Assembly: GCA_013812565.1 (NCBI GenBank)
Contig: JACCTF010000008.1
Coordinates: 1 to 7,960 of the forward strand
Source: Pyrinomonadaceae bacterium
GTDB lineage: Bacteria; Acidobacteriota; Blastocatellia; Pyrinomonadales; Pyrinomonadaceae
Direction of reading: 5' to 3'
Length of the DNA stretch: 7,960 nucleotides
Each line of letters starts with the position of its first letter. Positions within the stretch are counted from its first letter, which is position 1. Below the pieces are notes generated by a model. The model ran no database searches. It saw only the letters and a list, made by a program, of their open reading frames with translations, and was not told where the DNA came from. Both the position numbers and the translations under genes were made by a program. Positions 6,025 to 7,960 of the stretch are shown one piece after another.

Positions 6025-6459
6025 ATCTTCCCCGCTCCATGCACAGTAGGCGTCTTCCGCTGCTCGTGCCACGCATTCTTCCGCGATGGCGAGGTAAGCC
6101 GTCATGCGTGCCGCCCTATCCCACCGTTTCGTTTCGCGAAGCCTCTGCCAAAATTCATGTAGATAGCACGCAAGAAAGCCCACTGTTCCATGCTCTTTAT
6201 ATTGCAGCATGTGCATCGCTTCGTGAGCGACGAGCCAACCGGGGATGGTCAAGCGCCCTGTTTCGTTTCGCTTGATGAAAGATGGAGCAACGAAGATGCG
6301 GCGGCCAAACGTGATCCCGCCGACTCGGCATACGCCTGTTAGTAAACCTGCAAAGCGATTGCCGTAAATTGAGACAGAGGGAAGTTCGAGCGTCTCATCG
6401 CGAAGGTGGCTGCGAAAGAAATTCTGGATGTGCGTTTGAGACTCAGCAGCAAGCTTCAT
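6010..6459 (-). CDS. Small HEXXH protein, DUF4157-like putative zincin
   Basis: The 149-residue protein contains HEAMH at 79-83, the zinc-binding and catalytic motif of zincin metallopeptidases. It sits in the context GWLVAHEAMHMLQYKEHGTVGFL (split here as positions 74-95), and a downstream acidic AEECVARAAE (126-135) could give the third ligand. The pattern of a strand with TFGRRIFVAP, the HEXXH helix, a YLHEFW turn and a late acidic helix resembles DUF4157-type domains. The fold call is by pattern only, and no substrate can be named. I see no signal peptide. I chose ATG-6459 because codons further upstream are the palindromic element at 6465-6532 and then the antisense of the ETF-QO gene. 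No ribosome-binding box precedes it. It lies 76 bases downstream of ETF-QO on the same strand. Its last residues (KDEG) and TGA are written by element B. Confidence 0.75.
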   Translation of the reverse strand: MKLAAESQTHIQNFFRSHLRDETLELPSVSIYGNRFAGLLTGVCRVGGITFGRRIFVAPSFIKRNETGRLTIPGWLVAHEAMHMLQYKEHGTVGFLACYLHEFWQRLRETKRWDRAARMTAYLAIAEECVARAAEDAYCAWSGEDKDEG

Positions 6460-6464
6460 AAGAG

Positions 6465-6532
6465 CAGATGTCAGATGCTGGATGTCAGATGTTAGTGGGG
6501 AGCTTCTGCTAACATCCAGCATCTGACATCTG
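6465..6532. repeat. 7-bp-periodic palindromic element C, near-perfect hairpin
   Basis: The left arm is CAGATGT, CAGATGC, TGGATGT, CAGATGT, then TAG (6465-6495). The right arm (6509-6532) is the exact complement of CAGATGT, CAGATGC, TGGATGT, then TAG. The arms therefore match at every base apart from one extra 7-mer on the left, around a 13-base loop. It begins three bases past the ETF-QO stop and ends five bases before the start codon of the HEXXH gene, filling that junction. No T tract follows the stem on the minus strand, so it does not look like a standard terminator. Confidence 0.92.
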
Positions 6533-6535
6533 TTC

Positions 6536-7960
6536 TCACATATTTTTGTAGTTGGTTCCGCCGCCGCCCTCAGGTGGAACCCAGTTGATGATCTGGTATG
6601 GGTCCATGATGTCGCATGTTTTGCAGTGAACACAGTTGCTGAAGTTGACCTGCAAACGCCGCTTGCCATCTGTGCCATCCGACACCATCTCGTAAACTGC
6701 TGCTGGGCAGAAACGCTGGCATGGATTGCCGTACTCTTCTGTGCAGCGTGTCGCGCAAATGTTGGTATCGAGCACATGAAGATGCGAAGGCTGATCCTCT
6801 ATGTGATTGACTGCGGCGTGGTAAACGTCCGTCGCCTTATCGAAAGTCAGTTTGCCGTCAAAGCGCAGATCCTTGTAGCGCTGTTGCAACTGACCATCCC
6901 CGTAGTCGTAAGCGGAGAGTTTCTTCATTACCGCATGCCCCGCTTCAGCCGGGGTACGATCAAATATCCCCCATGCACGCCCGCCGGTTAAGAATTGTGC
7001 TCCGGCATTGGCAAGCCCCAGCCATCGCCCATGACGAAAGCCCGCGTGGAAGTTTCGCACCCCGCGCAGTTCCGTCATCACCCAGCTTTCCCCAATCAGT
7101 TGCTCGTAGCGCCGCAACTGTTTGGCTGAGAAATCTTGGACGAGTAGCGCCTCAAAAATCGCCTCGGCGGCGAGCATGCCGCTTTTGATCGCGGTATGAA
7201 TCCCTTTAAGGCGCTGTGAATTGAGAAAACCCGCGCAGTCGCCTGTGAGTAATACGCCATCGGCGTAAAGCTGCGGCATCGCATAGAAACCTCCGGCGGC
7301 GATTGTCTTCGCCCCGTAGCGAATCATCTTGCCGCCCTCAAGTATGCGTGCGATGTGTGGATGCTGCTTGAAGCGCTGGAACTCCGCGTGCGGATCAATC
7401 AGCGGATCGTGGTAGTCGAGTCCTGTGACGTAACCGATGCTGATAATTCGATTCGGCATTCCATAAATCCAGCCGCCGCCGTATGTCTTTGCGTCTGATG
7501 GATAGCCGAGCGTGTGCGTCACACGTCCGGCGGGAAAGCGGTCGTCGGCTAATTCCCATAACTCTTTAACGCCGAGGCTGTAGGTTTGCGGCTCACGCCC
7601 GTCGTTTAAGTTGAGTCGTTGCGCAAGCTGTTTGGTGAGCGATCCGCGCGGGCCTTCGCCGAGCACCGTCAACTTAGCAAGCAGATTAACGCCCGGCTCG
7701 AAGTTCGGTCGCGGGCGACCCTCGCGGTCAACCCCTCGGTCGCCGGTGCGCACCCCCGTCACACGATCATCCTTATCGTAGAGCATCTCGACGGCGGGGA
7801 ACTCCGGGAAGATGTTGACTCCCGCCGCTTCGCACTTTTCGCCGAGCCACGCCGTCAGCTTATTCAACGAGATGATGTAATAGCCGTGGTTCTTCAAGGG
7901 CGGCGGCGTGATCGGCGAACGAATCGCACGCTTCTTTGTGAGATAAAGAAATTCGTCTTC
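6536..7960 (-). CDS. Electron transfer flavoprotein-ubiquinone oxidoreductase, C-terminal 474 residues
   Basis: This enzyme takes electrons from reduced ETF, fed by acyl-CoA and amino-acid dehydrogenases, and passes them through FAD and a 4Fe-4S cluster to quinone at the inner membrane. The frame is open to the right edge, so the N-terminus with the first FAD-binding GXGXXG is missing, probably some 70-80 residues. Seen in order: KNHGYYIISLNKLTAWLGE, the segment EPQTYSLGVKELWEL, GLDYHDPLIDPHAEFQRFK, the FAD-contacting GVLLTGDCAGF followed by KGIHTAIKSGMLAAEAI, then the iron-sulfur end with CPAAVYEM and NCVHCKTCDIMDP, and the conserved INWVPPEGGGG near the C-terminus. Cysteines for the cluster are present (three in CVHCKTC, one in RFCPAA). 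The match to the mammalian and bacterial enzyme is strong along the whole visible length. A TTG at 7897 could be taken as a start but 21 further in-frame residues fit the family. Confidence 0.97.
   Translation of the reverse strand, partial: EDEFLYLTKKRAIRSPITPPPLKNHGYYIISLNKLTAWLGEKCEAAGVNIFPEFPAVEMLYDKDDRVTGVRTGDRGVDREGRPRPNFEPGVNLLAKLTVLGEGPRGSLTKQLAQRLNLNDGREPQTYSLGVKELWELADDRFPAGRVTHTLGYPSDAKTYGGGWIYGMPNRIISIGYVTGLDYHDPLIDPHAEFQRFKQHPHIARILEGGKMIRYGAKTIAAGGFYAMPQLYADGVLLTGDCAGFLNSQRLKGIHTAIKSGMLAAEAIFEALLVQDFSAKQLRRYEQLIGESWVMTELRGVRNFHAGFRHGRWLGLANAGAQFLTGGRAWGIFDRTPAEAGHAVMKKLSAYDYGDGQLQQRYKDLRFDGKLTFDKATDVYHAAVNHIEDQPSHLHVLDTNICATRCTEEYGNPCQRFCPAAVYEMVSDGTDGKRRLQVNFSNCVHCKTCDIMDPYQIINWVPPEGGGGTNYKNM

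Noticed and set aside
6460..6777. Upstream 106 codons of the long minus frame ending at 6010
   Set aside because: This part is the palindromic element C and then another frame of the ETF-QO gene. The HEXXH protein begins at ATG-6459.

Overview
The window looks like a chromosomal, mostly housekeeping segment of a Gram-negative bacterium. My best guess is Acidobacteriota, perhaps class Blastocatellia. This is inference from three things: a secreted protein with a YVLWAISPEG...LDVTT-like beta domain, the ABC exporter-yicC-gmk-rpoZ order, and intergenic spacers filled with 7-bp-periodic palindromes. No marker gene here proves it. Codon use looks uniform and I see no transposase, integrase, phage gene, tRNA, rRNA or CRISPR array.

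Layout. Positions 1-461 (minus) hold the N-terminal 153 residues of a secreted protein that runs off the left edge. Positions 462-1010 are non-coding, with an imperfect palindrome, a degenerate 7-bp repeat element and a strong hairpin that probably terminates the next operon. Positions 1011-1893 (minus) hold an OmpR/PhoB-type response regulator, with a 49-residue DUF5670/Lmo0937-like membrane peptide gene overlapping its 3' end. A divergent promoter region (1894-2136) separates this from the plus-strand block: an MsbA-like ABC exporter (2137-3990), yicC (4081-4962), gmk (4952-5644) and rpoZ (5683-5913). Convergent to rpoZ are a small HEXXH protein (6010-6459, minus) and, upstream of it, electron transfer flavoprotein-ubiquinone oxidoreductase (6536 to beyond 7960, minus).

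Function. The plus-strand block joins envelope lipid or drug export with RNA turnover (YicC), GMP phosphorylation (Gmk) and the omega subunit of RNA polymerase. YicC, Gmk and omega are commonly neighbours in bacteria. The minus-strand right end carries respiratory electron entry from fatty-acid and amino-acid dehydrogenases via ETF.

Most notable signal. Three gene junctions (3971-4074, 5924-6024, 6465-6532), and more weakly 751-846, carry the same architecture with different sequences: a short tandem array of 7-mers, a spacer, then an inverted array of 7-mers, able to form long hairpins. In two cases the array runs into the coding end and supplies the last codons and stop of the neighbouring gene. 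The arrangement resembles the heptameric short tandem repeats of cyanobacteria, but here it is palindromic and tied to stop codons.
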